Shown: positions 34,476 to 46,900, counted from the stretch's first letter. The stretch is DNA of 64,000 nt from Cephalopachus bancanus (GCA_027257055.1 JAPVLO010000039.1:7470501-7534500); one strand, 5' to 3'. The notes: generated by a model not told the origin, from the sequence alone. Translations and numbers: made by a program.

Positions 34476-35107
34476 GGTATTAGTTTCCTTTAGTGTGATA
34501 ATGATTTTGTAGGCCTTTTTAATATGCCTATCTTTCAGAGACTTATCCAAAGCAAAAGATCTTTGATTGGTCTTAAAAATCCAGAGTGAAAATAGCCAGT
34601 CTCTGAGTCACCCAGTTACAGTGAAATATAAATTAATACCCATGAAACTGGCTATGAGGCATGTTAGGTCAACTTTATGGCAATGCCAGCTTTCTCTAGG
34701 TTTACAAGCGGTGTGTCACTGCAGTGTATTACTTGAAATCACATGAGCAGCCCTCTTGTGCTAACATTAGGCCAGTGAGCACCACTGTTGTGGGGAGACT
34801 GACAGGACCCTTTGTTTGTGGACTGTGAAAGCCTACTGACCTTCTCAAGACCCTTTGATATGCAAATCTAGTGACAGCATGAGTAAATTTGCATAGGACC
34901 AAGGAACAAGTCTAAAGGAACTCTGTTAAGCCTTTATGGGGTCCCCTGTGAAATGGCTACAACTTCCTGGTGTGTGGATTAAATTCAGTATCTCTTGGCT
35001 ACACGCCCCGATACACAAACTAGACAACAAGCAATGCCAACACAGACACACATTCAAAGCATTTCCTAGAACACATATCATCACAGAACTGGAAAGTAGA
35101 AAGATGA
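34476..35107. other. Gene-free interval 34.5-35.1 kb
   Basis: AT-rich, probably old repeat DNA (TTTAGTGTGATAATGATTTTG near 34492). No gene. Confidence 0.45.
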
Positions 35108-35318
35108 TACTGGGCATGGTAACTCACACCTGCAATTTCAGAATTTTGGGAGGCCAAGGGAGGAGGATTGCTTGAGCCCAGGAGTTCGAGATCTTGTCTC
35201 TATGAAAAAAATTTTAAAGTAGCTAGGTATGGTGGTGTGCTCCTGTAGTCCCAGCTACTAGGGAGGCTGAGGTGGAAGGATCACCTGAGCCCAGGAGGTC
35301 AAGGTTGTGGTGAACCAA
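35108..35318 (+). mobile_element. AluJ-like, truncated at the 3' end
   Basis: Ends abruptly in the right arm (GGTTGTGGTGAACCA), where LTR-like sequence begins. Confidence 0.85.
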
Positions 35319-36360
35319 ACCAGAGTCTGCTTGCCTGGCGCAGTAAAACCAGATATCCACACTGGGGTTTGCAGTAATAGAAAGACTTGTATCGCAGGGC
35401 CCCAAGCAAGGAAACAGGACAGCTAATGCTCACATCCTGGCCTTCCCGATGGCTTGCAGGCAAGGGTTTTTTAAAGGCAGAGATTTCAGGAAAGCAGAGC
35501 CACAGACAAAATCATAGATCAATACTTGAAGGTTACACATTGGTTTCAGCTTAAAAAGGTGGGATGCCTTGAAGCATGGCTTACAAGTCATAGGCAGAGT
35601 CTAAGATTTTCTGATTTACAATTGAATAAGGAAGGGAAGCTTTGCTTAAAAATTGCGGGTCAGTAGAAAAATGTTAACTAGCTGGAGGAATGACTTTCCC
35701 CAAGCCCCTCCAGGAGAAACTTGAAACAAAGGGTGATAAAGTTTAGTCCTCACTTCCCTCTTATGGGGGGTTCTCGGTGGGAGTCCAAGCCTCTGAAAGA
35801 CAACTCAGGGACAAACGTTAAGATGTTATCTTTAGCCAGGCTCGGTGGCTCAGCCTACGATCCCGCGCTGCTGAGGTGAGTGGATTGCCTGAGCCCGCGG
35901 GTTCGAGGCCCGCCCGGGCAACTTGGCGAGACCTCATCTCTACAATAAATCAAAAACTAGCCGGGCGTGGTAGCGCGTGCCTGTAGTTCCAGCTACTTGG
36001 AAGGCTGAGGCGGAAGGATCACCGGAGCCCAGCAGGTCGAGACTGCGGTGGCCAGGAGCGGCCACTGCACTCCAGTTTGGATGACAGAGTGAGACTCCAA
36101 CTGAAAAAAAAAAAAGATGTTATCTTTAGCTTCTGTGGAGAAAACAAACATCTCTGGAACTTTAATTTCCAAGGCTGTTGTTTTCCGGCTACTATTACCT
36201 TCTTGTTTAGCAAGTGACTTATTTACTTCCAGGGCTAGGTAGGTGTCTGGAACGTCCCTTGAAGAAGCTTTGGGTCTTTCTTTTGTGTTCCTGATTGGGG
36301 TCTATAGGCTCCTCAAAAAAGGGGCTTCCCTGTTCCATCTCAGTTCTCAACACAAGTATC
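35319..36360 (-). repeat. Possible LTR (ERV), split by an Alu
   Basis: Unique-looking block joined to the broken AluJ at 35318 and continuing past the Alu at 35835-36113. Composition and the join suggest an LTR or ERV end, but I could not fix terminal TG...CA or a duplication. Confidence 0.35.
35835..36113 (+). mobile_element. Alu, derived family, young-looking
   Basis: Perfect 15-bp duplication AAGATGTTATCTTTA. Left arm lacks about 10 bases (CGCGCTGCTGAGG). Confidence 0.95.
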
Positions 36361-36930
36361 TAAGTGTTCAAGTGCAGCTTGTGGCTGAGGCTAGAAGCCC
36401 CGTTAGACGTGGCCACACAGGCTCTGTGCTCTGGGAATGAAAACTGGGTCCATGAGTGCAACCTTGAAGATGTGCAGCCTCAGATCCCGCACGGAAGACG
36501 CCAGGGCAGAGCTGACCTTGCGCCAGATGAGCAGGAGTGTCATGGGGCACGGGGAGGGTCTGTTGGACTGTGGAGCCCAGGGTCCATCCACCATCTGATG
36601 TTGACCAAAGCAACGGAACTGAATGGAAGGAATGACTGGATTTTCCCATTCTCATAGGACTGGGGCCCTTGGATTCTAGGATCCCTCACGGGTGGAGTGG
36701 GAAGGGATTGCTAGTCATGAGAGGATGTGGGGTTTGAGTAATAAACTAGAAAAGCAGGAGCTGTGTCCCCCATCGTCCCCCAAACTGGTGGAACAGATGA
36801 TGCTTAATACCATTAACTCAGGATTTGGCCGCTAGCCCCCACTAGTTGGCCAGGCCCTTCTCCTGACCCTGACTGTACCAAGGTGAACAAGAGGAAGGTC
36901 TGAACCCCCTTCAACTCAGCACATTTCTCG
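36361..36930. other. Gene-free interval 36.4-36.9 kb
   Basis: Unique DNA, no gene or repeat recognised. Confidence 0.5.
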
Positions 36931-37183
36931 GGAAAGATAATTGAGTAAACAGACAATAATAAGAGACTATGACACACCCAGGGATGGAGACTTGTTTCTA
37001 GTGTGTGTTTGGGAGGATAAACAAGGGCACAAGAAGACAATAGTATGTCAGAGAGTGACAGATCCTCATAAAGGTCCTGGGAAAGGGAGGGGGAGATGCA
37101 AGCTGGGGGATGGGCAGTGCTGTTGTCAACAGGAGGGTGATATGGTAACATCTGAACAGAGACCTTTAGGGAGTGAGGGGTGA
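36931..37183 (+). repeat. Old interspersed repeat, left part
   Basis: Phrases ATTGAGTAAACAGACAATAA and ACATCTGAACAGAGACC belong to a common mammalian repeat whose continuation is at 41442-41870. The L1 at 37184 split it. Confidence 0.55.
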
Positions 37184-37719
37184 TAAGAGAATGTGTTTAA
37201 AAAAAAACCTCCTTGCACTAATAAAGGACTTTGGCAAAGTCTCAGGGTGTAAAATGTGCAAAAGTCATTCACATCCCTATACACCAACAATAAACAGAAA
37301 CCCAAATAAAAAGCACAATCCCATTCACAATAGCCACATCAAAAAATGAAATACCTTGGCATCTTCCTAACCAGAGAAATCAAAGACGTTTACAATGAAA
37401 ACTACAAAACACTGCTCAAAGAAATCAAAGATGACACAATCAATGGAAAAATATTGCATGCTCATGGACTGGAAGAATCAACATTGTTAACATGTCCATC
37501 CTATCTAAGGCAATCTACAGATTTAATGCAATACCCGTTGTATTACCAGCAGCATTCTTTTCAGACTTGGAAGCAACAGTACAGGAATTCATATGGAAAC
37601 ATAAATGACCACAAATACTCAAAAATCCTCAGCAAAAACAAACAAACAAAAACAAAGCAGGAGGCATCATGTATCCAGCATCATGTACCTAGCTATTATA
37701 AAGCTACAAAAATCAAAAC

Positions 37720-37977
37720 AGGCCAGGCTCGGTGGCTCAGCCTGTAATCCCAGCACTTTGGAAGGCTGAGGCAAGTGGATTGCCTGAACCCAGGGGTTCG
37801 AGACCTACCTGGGCAACTTGGCAAGACCTTACCTCTACAATAAATAAGCCTGTAGTTCTGGCTACTTGGAAGGCTGAGGCGGAAGGATCGCCAGAGCCCA
37901 GCAGGTCAAGGCTGTGGTGGCCGGGAGTGTGCCACTGCTCTCCAGTCTGGGGGACAGAGTGAGACTCCAACTCAAAT
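37720..37977 (+). mobile_element. Alu in L1, with linker deletion
   Basis: The central part of the dimer is missing. The tail has turned into (AAT)n at 37976-37997. Confidence 0.92.
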
Positions 37978-38214
37978 AATAATAATAATAATAATAAAAA
38001 CAGCCTGGTATTGGTACAAGAACAGGCATATAGATCAATGGAATAGGATAGAGATTCCAGAAGCAAAACCTCAATTTCTCAACCAACTTATCTTTGTCAA
38101 AGCCTCCACCATCAACCACTGGGGAGAACCTATTCAGTAAATGGTGCTGGGAAAATACATGCAGAAGATTAAAACAAGGACCCTACCTATTACCATACAC
38201 AAAAATCAACTCTA

Positions 38215-38349
38215 AGCCAGGCTCGGTGGTTCAGCCTGTAATCCCACGCTTTGGGAGGCTGAGGTGAGTGCATGGCCTGAGCCCACGGGTTTGAGACCCG
38301 CCTGGGCAACTTGGTGAGACTCATCTCTACAATAAATAAAAAAAATCAA
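38215..38349 (+). mobile_element. Alu left monomer in L1
   Basis: Left arm and linker only, ending in the A-rich linker where the next Alu begins. Confidence 0.85.
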
Positions 38350-38629
38350 GCCGGGCTCGGTGGCTCAGCCTGTAATCCCGTGCCTTGGGAGGCTGAGGTG
38401 AGTGGATTGTCTGAGCCCGCGGGTCCAAGACCCGCCTGGGCAACTTGGTGAGACCTCATCTCTACAATAAATCAAAAATCAGCCGGGTGTGGTAGTGCGT
38501 GCCTGTAGTTCCAGCTACTTGGAAGGCTGAGGAGGAAGGATCACTGGAGCCCAGCAGGTCAGGGCTGCGGTGGCTGGGAGCATGCCACTGCACTCCAGTC
38601 TGGGCAACAGAGGGAGACTCCAACTCAAA
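38350..38629 (+). mobile_element. Alu, derived family, in tandem with a monomer
   Basis: The duplication AAATCAACTCTAA flanks the pair (ending 38214, and again from about 38634). Confidence 0.92.
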
Positions 38630-38937
38630 AAAAAAATCAACTCTAAATGAATCAAAGACCTAAACATAAAACCTCAAACTATAAGAACCTTAGAAAATGC
38701 AAGAGCCACGCTTATGGAAATTGGAACTGGCAACCAATTCCTGATAAAAACCCCAAGTGACCATGCCATATGAAATAAGATAGACAAGTGGAACTTCATC
38801 AAACTGACAAGCTTCTGCAAAGCCAAAGAAACCATCAAGAGAGTGGGGAGACAGTCCACAGACTGGAAAAAAATACTTGCCAAATGTATATCTGACAAAG
38901 GCCTAACATCTAGGATCTAAAGGAACTCAAACATGCC

Positions 38938-39387
38938 TGTTGCGGGAAAACAGAGACCGTGACACTGAAGTTATCTTAGGAAGTAGAGATTTATTAGCGC
39001 CGGTGCGACTCAGTGGGCTAATGCTCCAAGGCTGAGCAACCCAGAGAAAGAGGAAAGGTGTTTTATCTGTTAGTCTAGGTAAGGGAGGGGATCAGGTTGT
39101 ATGGCTATACATTTTTCTTTGGAATTTGCAAGGTGGTAATTAGCAAAACCAGATTTTCAAAGAACAAATTGTCTTCAGGGTATAGTGACAAGCAGGGGTT
39201 GTAAACTGATAACTTTACAAAGAGAAGATGTTGGGGTAAGATTGTGAATAGATTACTATCTTGCATTTTCAGGAAAATGACCTTTGGCTATTTGGTTTTC
39301 TCAAGCCCCATGTCTAGCAGGTCTGGAGCTTGCTGGTTGATTTTTTAAAAAAATAATATTAACTGTTTTTAGCCCCTCTCTGCCACA
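38938..39387 (-). repeat. Solo LTR inserted in the L1
   Basis: 450 bases beginning TGTTGCGGGAAAACAG and ending CTCTGCCACA on the plus strand. On the minus strand GCTAATAAATCTCTAC is the poly(A) signal region and the end reads CCCGCAACA. L1 sequence resumes exactly across it. The flanks TGCC (38934-38937) and TGCT (39388-39391) suggest a 4-bp duplication, as in gamma-type elements. No internal genes. Confidence 0.75.
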
Positions 39388-39868
39388 TGCTGAAAAGAAA
39401 AAAACAAACAGCCCCATTACAAAGTGAGCAAAAGATAGGAATAGACACTTCTCAAAAGAAGACATATGAGCAGCCAACAGATATGTGAAAAAATACTCAG
39501 CCTTACTAGTCATCAAAGAAATGCAAATTAAAACAACACTGAGATACCATCTAACGCCAGTCAGGATGGCCATCGTCAATAACTCAAAAAACAACAGGTG
39601 CCGGGAACACTTCTACACTGTTGGTGGGAGTGTAAACTACTACAGCCTCTGTGGAAAACAGTGTGGCAATTCCTAAAAGATCTAAAAATTGACCTCCCAT
39701 ACGACCCCAGAATTCCCCTACTGGGAATATACCCAGAGGAACTCGAATCACTCTATGAAAAAGATACCTGCACATGCATGATTATTGCGGCATTATCCAC
39801 AAAAGCTAAAACATGGAACCAACTGTGCTTCCCATTGAAAGAGGACTGGATTAAAAAAATGTGATATA

Positions 39869-40157
39869 GCCGGGCTCGGTGACTCAGCCTGTAATCCCGT
39901 GATTTGGGAGGCTGAGGTGAGTGGATTGCCTGAGCCCACGGGTTTGAGACCTGCCTGGGCAACTTGGCGAGACCTCATCTCTACAATAAATAAAAAATTA
40001 GCCAGGCGTGGTAGCGCGCGCCTATAGTTTCAGCTACTTGGAAGGCTGAGGCGGAAGGATCGCCGGAGCCCAGCAGGTCGAGGCTGCAGTGGCCGGGAGC
40101 GGCCACTGCACTCTGGTCTGGGCGACAGAGTGAGACTCCAACTCAAAAAAAAAAAAA
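39869..40157 (+). mobile_element. Alu, derived family, in L1 3' end
   Basis: GTGATATA duplicated at 39861-39868 and 40158-40165. Complete right-arm hairpin. Confidence 0.95.
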
Positions 40158-40516
40158 GTGATATATATACACAATGGAATATTATGCAGCCATAAAGAAG
40201 GGCAAAATTATGAACTTCGCAGCAACTTGGATGTACTTAGAGGCTATAATACTGAGTGATCTATCACAGAAGCAAAGAACCGAGTATCACATGTTCTCAC
40301 TCATAAGCGGACCTTGAACAACTATTGTAATACTGTAACAAAGGATTGGCAGTAATGGGAAACTGCCAGGGGAGGGTAGGGACAGGAGTGGCAGTAGTGG
40401 GAAACAGCCAGGGATGTGGGGGCACACCTCATCAACAAGGGTACCTGCATAATGAACATTTGTATACCTAACCCTGAATTGTATCCCACATATTTAAAAT
40501 TAAAAATTAAAAAAAG

Positions 40517-40800
40517 GGCCGGGCTCGGTGGCTCAGCCTGTAATCCCAGCACTTTAGGAGGCCGAGGTGAGTGGATTGCCTGAGCCCGCGGGTTCAAGAC
40601 CTGCCTGGGCAACTTGGAGAGACCTCATCTCTATAATAAATCAAAAAATGAGCCGGGCGTGGTAGCGCGCACCTGTAGTTCCAGTTACTTGGAAGGCTGA
40701 GGTGGAAGGATCGCGGAGCCCAGCGGGTCGAGGCTGCGGTGGCCAGGAGCGGCTACTACACTCCAGTCTGGGCGACAGAGTGAGACTCCAACTCAAAAAA
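40517..40800 (+). mobile_element. Alu in the L1 A-tail (1 of 3)
   Basis: Follows ATTAAAAATTAAAAAAAGGG of the L1 tail. Its own tail is an (AAAT)n run to 40837. Confidence 0.93.
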
Positions 40801-40837
40801 ATAAATAAATAAAATAAATAAATAAATAAAAATTTAA

Positions 40838-41129
40838 GCTGGGCTCGGTGGCTCAGCCTGTAATCCCGCGCCTTTGGGAGGCTGAGGTGAGTGGATTGCC
40901 TGAGTCCGTGGGTTCGAGACCCACCTGGGCAGCGAGACCTCATCTCTACAATAAATAAAAAATCAGCCGGGCATGGTAGCGCATGCCTGTAATTCCGGCT
41001 ACTTGGAAGGCTGAGGCGGAAGGATCGCCGGAGCCCAGCAGGTTGAGGCTGCGGTGGCCGGGAGCGGCCTCTGCACTCCAGTCTGGGCGACAGAGTGAGA
41101 CTCTGACTCAAAAAAAAAAAAAAAAAAAA
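40838..41129 (+). mobile_element. Alu in the L1 A-tail (2 of 3)
   Basis: Lies in the tail of the previous Alu. Right arm GTGGCCGGGAGCGGCCTC, one mismatch from the full hairpin. Confidence 0.93.
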
Positions 41130-41140
41130 TTTAAAAAGGG

Positions 41141-41427
41141 GGGCCGGTCTTGGTGGCTCAGCATGTAATCTCAGCACTTTGGGAGTCCGAGGCAAGTGGA
41201 TTGCCTGAGCCTGTGGGTCACTTGACAAGACCTCATCTCTACAATAAATAAAAAATTAGCTGGGCCAAGTAGCATGTGCCTGTAGTTCCGGCCACTTGGA
41301 AGGTTGAGGCAGAAGGATCGCCGGAACCCAGCAAGTTGACACTGGCGTGGCCAGGAGCATGCCACTGCACTCCAGCCTGTCACTGTACTCCAGGCAACAG
41401 AGTGAGGTTCCAATTCAAAAAAAAAAA
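41141..41427 (+). mobile_element. Alu in the L1 A-tail (3 of 3), older type
   Basis: More diverged than its two neighbours, with a short right-arm duplication (CACTGCACTCC and CACTGTACTCC at 41361-41392). Confidence 0.9.
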
Positions 41428-41870
41428 GAAGTGAGGGGTGAGCCATGAGCCATACAGTCACCTGGGGAAGAGGAAATGGCTAGTGCAAAGGCCCTGGGGC
41501 CAGAGCATGCCTACTGTGTTCTAGAAAATTGCGAGGAAGCCAGTGTGGCTGGAGTAGAGTGAGTGAGGAGACAGGGGTGAGAAGGGAGGCCAGAGAGATG
41601 AGGTCATTTCCTCTGACTCATACGAGTTGGAGGGTTGAGAAGAGTGACTTCGGTTTTCAGTTTTAAGAGAACCGCGCTGACTGCCTTGTGAGCATAGACC
41701 AGTGGGGGTAGCAGCAGAAGCAGGAGGCCAGTCAGGAGGCTGTTCCAGGAGGCCAGGATAAGGGGAGAGGGGCTTGGGCTAGGCGGGGAGGAAGTTGCCG
41801 GATTTGGCAAACTTTGAATGTAGAGCAGGTTTATAGCAGGATTATTCATAATTAGCAGAACCTGGAAACC
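41428..41870 (+). repeat. Old interspersed repeat, right part
   Basis: Continues the element at 36931-37183: CTAGTGCAAAGGCCCTGGGG and GAAGCCAGTGTGGCTGGAGT. It starts with the second copy of the L1 target duplication. Confidence 0.6.
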
Positions 41871-42023
41871 CAAAGTCCCTCAGCTGCTGGGTGGATAAAC
41901 AAGCTATGGTCCCACTACACAGTAGGGATGAAATCCTTTCTCTCTCCAGTCCTTCCTACTCCATCCATGAAGTTCCTAGAACCCTAGGAGTTTGCTCAGT
42001 GCAAAGGGGTCACTCCTACGAGA

Positions 42024-42118
42024 CCTGGAAAATCCCACCATTCCATCCACGGTTCCTGGAAAATCCCACCATTCCATCCACGGTTCCTGGAAAATCCCAC
42101 CATTCCATCCACGGTTCC
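42024..42118. repeat. 31-bp tandem repeat, three copies
   Basis: Unit begins CCTGGAAAATCCCACCATTC at 42024, 42055 and 42086. The three copies are identical by eye. Confidence 0.95.
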
Positions 42119-42237
42119 GTTGCTTTGGTCAACAATCAGTGATGTGCCCTAGGGGATGCTGTAGCTTGGATTAGAGAATGAGAGAAAGAGGAGGCAGGGA
42201 GGATTCCCTGTGTGTGCATGCATTTGTTTTGTTTTGT

Positions 42238-42484
42238 TTTTTGAGTCAGAGTCTCACTCTATCACCCAGGCTGGAATGCAGGCATGCTCATGGCCACCCC
42301 AGCCTCGACCTGCTGGGCTCAAGCAATCCTGCCACCTCGGCCTTCCAAGTAGCTGGAATCACAGGCGTGTGCCACCACACCTGGCTAACTTTTTTGTTTA
42401 TTGTAGAGATGAGGTCTCACCATGTTGCCCAGGCTGGTCTCGAATCCCCGGGCTCAAGCAGTCCTCTTGCCTCTGCCTCCCAGT
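42238..42484 (-). mobile_element. Alu, intermediate, lacking its 5' end
   Basis: Antisense. It stops at CTCTGCCTCCCAG without the element's first 45 or so bases. Confidence 0.9.
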
Positions 42485-43640
42485 GAACAAATATTTTAGA
42501 GCTGCCCTGCCAACAAAGGACATCAAAACAAAACTGGCTTGCTTTCTTAAACACCAGTCGCCTCCGGTTCATTTCTGGTTGGAGACATTTTGTAACAGAG
42601 TCATGTTATCTTTTTCCAGCTCAGATTGGACCTGGTAGTTTTCTTGACTTCGTTTAGAATGAATATCTTCTGAGTCAGCTACAAAGATGTTCACATACCG
42701 ACCAAGACCAGCAACACAGCGTCTGGCCACATGCCCACTTGTGACAGGGACTTCAGCATTCAGGCAGGCTAGGACAGGGCCCAGGCATGGGTGGAGGGTC
42801 AGGGCTGGATCCAGGAGGCCAGGGTCTGGCTGCCCATGAGTGGATACCGGGAACAGAGTATCAGCCTGGGGCCCTGAGCTGGCAGGAAGGCATAGGGAAC
42901 CCCCCAACTACCACCACCTGGGACCAGGCTCTCACCCCCACCCCTGTGGAATCAGGCAGGTTGACTCAGCCCTGATGCCCACAGAGCCTGGGACCTGCCA
43001 TCTCATTGTTTTGCTCCTTCCTGCGCAGGGGGAGTTTTGAGAGTCAACCAAGCGTCACCATGAATCAGCTCGAATCAGCTCCAATCAGCACCTGGGGGGG
43101 GTGAGGAGCTGTCAGCCAAACCCTGTAGACAGAGGGCTCTGAGGGGCCCACGGCACTGGCTCCCCCTGAGGATGGCTCACTTGGGCCCCTCCCCTCCAAG
43201 CCACTCCCCTCCCCCCGCTCTCCCAGCCTGAGGCAGGAGGCCTGTGGTAGGGAGAGGGCAAGTGGGGACTTGGCCTGGAGTGGAGCAGGTGATCCCCACT
43301 CCATGTGGGTGGCCTTTTCTGGCCAACCCGATTTGAGAAATCCAGTGGGCACTCTGGGGGCCCCAAGCCCCGCCCTCCTTGAGGCCACAGACTTGGGTCT
43401 CCCAGACCACCACACCCCCTGCCGCTTCTCCACCCCCGCGCTGGTGAGAGGGGTATGGAAGGGAGGGCAAGTTCAAGGCTGCTGAAGCCTGGGTGGAAGA
43501 CAGGCATCGGCCAGAGACCCAGGCAGACAGGACGCCGGGGTCCCTGACGCCAACATCAAGTTCATACTCCACAGCCCCCTCTTTCACTTCCGCAGACCCT
43601 CGCATCTCAATGTTCCCCAAGATGGGATAAAACAGGCGCT
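42485..43640. other. Gene-free interval downstream of PRSS22
   Basis: Unique DNA, GC-rich after 42700. No gene recognised. Confidence 0.5.
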
Positions 43641-43653
43641 GTAGAATAAATAA

Positions 43654-43659
43654 TTTATT
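43654..43659 (-). terminator. PRSS22: Poly(A) signal of PRSS22
   Basis: Minus-strand AATAAA about 250 bases after the stop codon. Two more AATAAA-like motifs lie nearby (around 43671). Confidence 0.7.
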
Positions 43660-43910
43660 GAAACTGGAGGAATAAATATGTGGTTAGGGCTACAAATAAC
43701 TGTAAAAATCAACATTTATATCCACAAAGGGGCGGAGCCTGAAGCCAAGGAGGAGGGGAGGTGGGGCCGGAGCCAGGGCCAGGGTGTCTCCCCGCCCCGC
43801 ACCCCAAAGCCGTGCGGCGCCGGCCCGCAGGCGCCCCCAGAGGCAGATGGCTTATCTACAGCGGAGGACAGGCTCCCGGCAGGCTCTCCCTGAGCCAGAC
43901 CCCCGCAGCC

Positions 43911-46900
43911 CTAGGAGGGTGCTGCGCCTCCAGAGCCTGGGCTGGGCGCCCTGCTGGGCCCCCTCCCGCGCGTGTGCCCGCGGAGCTGCACCCCTTGCAC
44001 GATTCGCTCCACCCAGGCGCGGTGCGCGGCGAGGCTGATGTAGACGCCGGGCCGGTTGCGCTCCGCACAGCCCTCGCCCCAGCTGATGATGCCGGCCAGC
44101 AGCCAGGCGCCGTCCACCTGGCACATCAGGGGGCCCCCGGAGTCGCCCTGCCGGAGGGGAGGCAAAGTTAGGGACTCCGCAGAGCAGTGGGGGGCAGAGC
44201 CCGGGACCTGTGCCACTTTGGTGGGCAGAGGGTTCGCTTCCCGGGAGTTCATGTCTCCTCCCTGGAGGTGGCAGGGCTCAGCGGAGGGCAGTCCAGGGAG
44301 GATGCACCTTGCAGACCCGCTTCTAGTGCCGCTTGTGCAGGCCTTCTCCCTTACGGCCCTGGCCAGGGGGACTGTGGTTTCTGTTTTAGAGATGAGGACA
44401 TGGAGGCTTGGAAAGAAGGGACCACTTGCCCAAGCTGGCACCCAAGGGATGCAGAGCAGGAACTGCAACCAGGCCTCAGGTGTCCAGGCTGGGGTGCTAA
44501 CCACCGCACCAACGCGCCAGCCTCCACAACCATCACCAAGTAGGAGCTGGCTCTGGAGACTAAGCTGTGGGACGTCCCCTCAAGAAAATGCAAGCTCCAG
44601 GAGTGAGGTGGGCAGCTGGATGCTCGGTGTACATCTGATATCTGAACAAGTGAGTGGCCGAGCCCAGTGGTTCTCTAAGGACTAAGGTTCTCTAAGGGGG
44701 GGAACCTGTCAGTCACAGCCAATTCTGGGGAGGAGACGGGGAAAAGCCAGGGAGCTCAAGCGGGGGCAGGGCTGACACTAGCGCTTTCTCGAGGCCCTCC
44801 CAGCCAGGGACAGAGGGGGTGCTCACTAGACAGGCATCGCGCTTCCCCTCCAGGTAGCCGGCGCACAGCATGTCCTCGGTGATGGCACCCTGCCCAGCGC
44901 CCCGCCAGTACAGGTGGCTGCAGACTTCCGAGTCAATGATGGGAACTTTCAGCTTCTGTAGGGTCTGGGGGTGAGGCAGGGGCACTGGGGGCAAGGAGGA
45001 CAGAGTCAAACTTGGGGGGATCACCCCTCCCACTTGCCTCCTCAAGCAACTGTTCCCCCAGATGCCTTCAGAAACCCGAGTCCCTAGTTCCACCTCAGGA
45101 CCTGCTGGGCTGGACCAGAACGTGAATGTGGAGCCTGGGATTCCGCCTCTGATGAGCATGCCCATGCCCACAGATGCCCATTGGAGCCAGGTGTCCAGGC
45201 CTTTTCCATCTTGGGCACAGCATTACTTAATCCAGCACAGTGACTGTCACAGAACACATGTCTAACACATGTCCACTTGATGCTGATCTAACAGCTTAGT
45301 CCACTTGATGCACCTAAGGGATCCCCACACCTGCCTGGGCTGGTCTTAGACCCTCTGCAGTCCACAGTTCCAGCTCTCACAGAAGCCTCTGCCAAGACTA
45401 TGGGACCTCAGAGTAGGGGATTTCTTCTTTAATTCTTCTGGAATCTGGCTAAAGTTCCATTTTCCTTACCTTTTGTCCTTACTTAGTCACTGTCTCTGTC
45501 TCAAAGTCTCTCTCTTCCAGGTCTCTGCCAGGCCACTCTCATCCCTCCCTTCTGCCCGTACGTTTCTTTTTCTTGGCCCAGTCTCGTCCATCGTCTATCT
45601 GTCTATTGTCTGTCTTCCTCTCGTTGCTTCTCTGCGTCTTGCTTTATTTAATCTGGTTTGTGTGTCTAGATGATGTTTTCCAAACCTCCAGAGGGGCTTT
45701 GAAAATATATTTTACAATTATGGAGACTACATTCTGTCCTGGGAATTTTACCTGCAGTTGTAGCATGCTGCCACCAGGGGTGCCTGTTCCCACTTTGGAA
45801 TCTCAGCCTCTTTTTTTTTTGAGAAAGTAGGATTTATTAAGAGGACAGAAAAGCTTCCACAGTGGGAGGGGACCCGAGGGGGTTGCCCTAGCCTCTTTTC
45901 ATACTCACCCCACACATGCCTCCATCCATCCAGTCATTCCTATATCAATGAATAGCTGTTGCTGCCTTGAAACAGCCAATGACATCTTTGAACTAGAAAT
46001 GACCTGAAATTCTCCACCGAGGTTTCTATGACATCTACAGGTCACAGCTCATCTCTTCTTCTGTCTCTGTCATGCTGAGCCTCTGACCTCTGCCCTCCAT
46101 TGCCCATGGCCTCTGTGTCTCTGAGTATACACCGCCCTCTGTGCCCCCCACCCCCACCCAACTGCCTTGGAGGGGGAGAAGCCGCACCTCCTTCATGGAT
46201 GCTTCCCCAGCCCGTGATCCAGCAGTCAGTGTTCGGGGGGAGATGGACAGAGGCATCAGGCAGGCAGATGGGCAGGATTCGCTCCGAGAACTGGATGGAG
46301 TGCTCGAGGCGCACCAGGGCGATGTCCGCACGGGCACCCTCCTTCCAGGAGTACACAGGGTGAGGCAGCACCCAGGCAACACCCACCTTCTGGGACCGAA
46401 GGCCTGGGTTTCCCAGCTGCCAGGCCCCCAATAGCACAGAGAACAGGGACGGCGTGTTCAGATTGCTGAAAGGAAAGGGACGGGGCATCAGCCAGGAGAG
46501 GTCTAGGGAAGGGCAAGGACATGAAGGCCTCTGAGAGCAAGAGAGGCTTCCAGGCAGAATTAGGGTCTCTACTGAGGGATGCCAAGGTTGGACAGAGCCC
46601 AGGGCTGGGGCAGAAGACTGGGTCCTGGAGGACTGCGTGGACCAGACTGGTTCTACGTACTCCTTGAAGCAGTGGGCAGCAGTGACCACCCAGCGGCTGG
46701 TGAGCAGGGAGCCTGCGCACTGGTGGGTCCCGTTCTTCTGGATGCTTACAACCCAGGGCCACTCAGCGTCGGCACTGCCCTGGCCGCCCACGATCCGGTT
46801 CAGTTGCTGGGGCTTCCCACAGGCCGGGGGAGCTAGCAGGGAGGGTAGAGTTTCTGTCATCTCCCACTGCCTGTTGCCCAGCCTCCCAATCCACAGACCT

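Larger units (their letters stand above)
37184..40516 (+). mobile_element. LINE-1, 5'-truncated, ORF2 C-terminal half and 3' end
   Basis: Sense L1 from the end of the reverse-transcriptase region to the 3' end. [13 protein letters not shown] at about 37348, the Cys-rich end with CWWECKLLQPLWK near 39616, and the classic GCAGCCATAAAGAAGGGC near 40187 can be read. Frames are broken by stops and insertions, so it is dead. The host repeat is split at the duplication AGTGAGGGGTGA (37172-37183, again just after the last A-tail at about 41430), so the original insertion plus its later passengers spans about 4.25 kb. Confidence 0.88.

Noticed and set aside
40641..41228. 195-codon frame rich in repeated hydrophobic blocks
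   Set aside because: Antisense translation of three tandem Alus, a common source of false frames.
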